From positions 1 through 13,946 of the forward strand of contig JBIIIP010000082.1 in the NCBI GenBank assembly GCA_044234625.1: a DNA stretch of 13,946 nucleotides. Direction: 5' to 3'. This document shows, in pieces, positions 12,661 through 13,946 of this stretch. This DNA is from CACORA01 sp044234625. GTDB taxonomy: Bacteria > Planctomycetota > Planctomycetia > Pirellulales > UBA1268. The notes under the pieces were generated by a model. The model did not search any database. It was not told the DNA's origin and saw only the letters and a program-made list of their open reading frames with translations. How positions within the stretch are numbered: position 1 is the first letter of the stretch; each line of letters starts with the position of its first letter. Position numbers and translations under genes: made by a program.

Positions 12661-13946
12661 ATGAGTCGCCCCGAACCCGTTGAGCACCCCCTCTCCATCT
12701 GGATCGTCAACCCGTTCGACGACATCCCCGGCGAAGGCCTGCCGCCACTCCGCTCCTGGACGCTGGCCAGGATCCTCGCTGCCCGCGGCCACGACGTGAC
12801 CTGGTGGACCGCCACCTGGAGCCACCGCCGCAAGAAGATCCGCACCCCGCCGATCGGCATCCGCGAAGACGAGGGCTTCGCCGTGCGGCTCGTCGCCGTG
12901 CGGCCCTATGAAAAAAACGTGTCGCTGGCCCGGCTCGGCAGCCACCGCGACTTCGGCCGCACGTTCGAACGCCTCGCCAACGAATCGATCGCCTCCGGCC
13001 AACTCGAACGGCCCGACCTGATCCTCGCCAGCCTGCCCCCGCTCGACAGCCCCGAAGCGGCCGTGCGGCTCGCGCATCGCCTCGATGCGGAACTGGTCGT
13101 TGACCTCATCGACCTGTGGCCGGAAACCTTCGAGCGGCTCCTGCCCCTGCCCGCCTGGCTGCGAAAAATCGCTCTCCCGTTCCTCGTGCGGTCGATGCGC
13201 AACCGCCGCAACGCCCTGATCACCGCCGCCGACGCGGTGACGGCCGTGAGCGAAACCTATCTCGACGCCGTCGGCCTCACCCTGCCCGCCGGCTGCCTGC
13301 CCGCCGACACGCCCACGCATGTGTGCCCGCTGGGAGCATATGTGCAGGAGTTTGCGGCGGTGCCCCGGCCACTGCCGAACGACAAGACGGAAGCCGGCAG
13401 CGCGGCCCAGCCCAGCTTGCAGTGCGTGTATTCCGGATCCCTCGAGACGGGCCAGGATGTCGAGACGATCGTCGGCGCCGCCCGGCAGCTCTCGAGCGCC
13501 GGCACGAGCGTGACGATCCACGTGGCAGGCACGGGGATGCTCGAGCCGAAGCTGCGGGCCGCCGCGGCCGCCGCCACGGGCTCGTGCACGATCACCATGC
13601 ACGGCCTCCTCGATCGCACGGCCTACGTGCGGCTCCTGGCGGCGTGCGACGTGGGGCTCGTGCTCGTGAAGCCGGAGACCCGGGTCATGGTGCCCGGCAA
13701 GGCCTGCGACTACGCGGCCGCGGGGCTGGCGCTCGTGAACTCGCTGCCGGGTGAACTGGAGCGACTGATCGCCGACGCGAGCGCGGGCATGCAATACACG
13801 GCGGGTGATCCGGCATCGCTGGCCCGGGCCATCAAGACGTTTGCCGACGATCGGCGGCTGCTCGTCGACTGCCGCCGCGCCGCCCGCCGCCTCGCGGAGG
13901 GGGCTTTCGATCGGGAAAGGCTCTACAACGCCTTCGCCGACTGGCT
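12661..13946 (+). CDS. Glycosyltransferase family 4-like protein (WbuB-like), 3' end beyond window
   Basis: Open frame of 428 codons running off the right edge without a stop. ATG 12661 is the first possible start, because an in-frame TGA stands at 12640-12642; no Shine-Dalgarno site is seen. The N-terminal domain begins LSIWIVNPFDDIPGEG (Gly-rich loop near residue 22), followed by RSWTLARILAARGHDVTWWT, the typical opening of WbuB-like GT4 enzymes. DLIDLWPET lies at about 148-156. The donor domain has YSGSLETGQDVETIVGAA from about 257, HVAGTGMLEPKL, and PGKACDYAAAGLALVNSLPGE from about 345, the nucleotide-sugar-binding region of this family. The family normally ends near 400-430 residues, so only a few codons are likely missing. 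It probably adds a sugar (often an amino sugar in WbuB-like enzymes) to a lipid-linked glycan. Extremely GC-rich third positions. Confidence 0.9.
   Translation, partial: MSRPEPVEHPLSIWIVNPFDDIPGEGLPPLRSWTLARILAARGHDVTWWTATWSHRRKKIRTPPIGIREDEGFAVRLVAVRPYEKNVSLARLGSHRDFGRTFERLANESIASGQLERPDLILASLPPLDSPEAAVRLAHRLDAELVVDLIDLWPETFERLLPLPAWLRKIALPFLVRSMRNRRNALITAADAVTAVSETYLDAVGLTLPAGCLPADTPTHVCPLGAYVQEFAAVPRPLPNDKTEAGSAAQPSLQCVYSGSLETGQDVETIVGAARQLSSAGTSVTIHVAGTGMLEPKLRAAAAAATGSCTITMHGLLDRTAYVRLLAACDVGLVLVKPETRVMVPGKACDYAAAGLALVNSLPGELERLIADASAGMQYTAGDPASLARAIKTFADDRRLLVDCRRAARRLAEGAFDRERLYNAFADW

Noticed and set aside
12437..12664. Short plus-strand frames across the tandem palindromes
   Set aside because: Their coding content is made of the repeat itself; such frames are often annotated by mistake over dispersed repeats. 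No start signal and no independent coding evidence.
12433..13794. Long minus-strand open frame of 453 codons
   Set aside because: It is a shadow of the GC-rich glycosyltransferase gene on the plus strand, whose translation carries clear family motifs. The minus frame is His/Gly/Arg-rich without motifs and runs into the repeat region.

Overview
The window reads as a piece of a cell-surface polysaccharide locus from a high-GC bacterium, most likely a planctomycete. The taxonomic call is an inference. It rests on the PEP-CTERM sorting signal of a secreted cyclophilin, the very GC-rich third codon positions of the right two thirds, the rarity of Shine-Dalgarno sites, and the loose, mixed-strand gene packing. 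A verrucomicrobial or other exosortase-bearing host is not excluded.

Layout, left to right. (1) 2-1960, +: the 3' part of an acyltransferase-3/SGNH O-acetyltransferase, cut by the left edge, followed by a terminator-like hairpin. (2) 2208-3408: a dead IS256-family insertion sequence with recognisable terminal inverted repeats. Its minus-strand transposase is broken by a stop codon, an internal deletion and two further frameshifts. (3) 3549-4412, +: a SAM-dependent methyltransferase with an N-terminal CxxC pair. (4) 4554-6455, +: a membrane O-antigen ligase/polymerase-like protein. (5) 6522-7658, +: a GT4-type glycosyltransferase. (6) 7723-9660, -: an AsnB-type glutamine amidotransferase, convergent with the GT. 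(7) 9661-10653: about 1 kb with at most one weak small gene (9808-10239, -), several hairpins and a REP-like element. (8) 10654-11349 and 11352-12440, +: a secreted PEP-CTERM cyclophilin and a secreted phytase-like esterase-domain protein, coupled across ATGTGAGCATG. (9) 12461-12588: two tandem, GTGG-headed palindromic repeats whose stems differ by a compensated base pair. (10) 12661 to the right edge, +: a second GT4-type glycosyltransferase that is open at the window end.

How the genes fit together (inference): the two glycosyltransferases would build a glycan. The methyltransferase, the O-acetyltransferase and possibly the AsnB-like amidotransferase would decorate it, and the O-antigen ligase-like protein would polymerise it or attach it to an acceptor. 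No flippase, initiating phosphoglycosyltransferase or chain-length regulator is visible here, so these would lie outside the window. The PEP-CTERM cyclophilin links the neighbourhood to exosortase-type surface sorting, which commonly co-occurs with exopolysaccharide genes and AsnB-like amidotransferases. The left part (acyltransferase and methyltransferase) is visibly more AT-rich with relaxed third positions than everything from 4554 onward. Together with the IS remnant, this suggests the left segment has a different history.

I found no RNA gene, CRISPR array or defence system. The least explained sequence is the repeat pair at 12461-12588 and the hairpin-bearing 1-kb gap before the cyclophilin gene.
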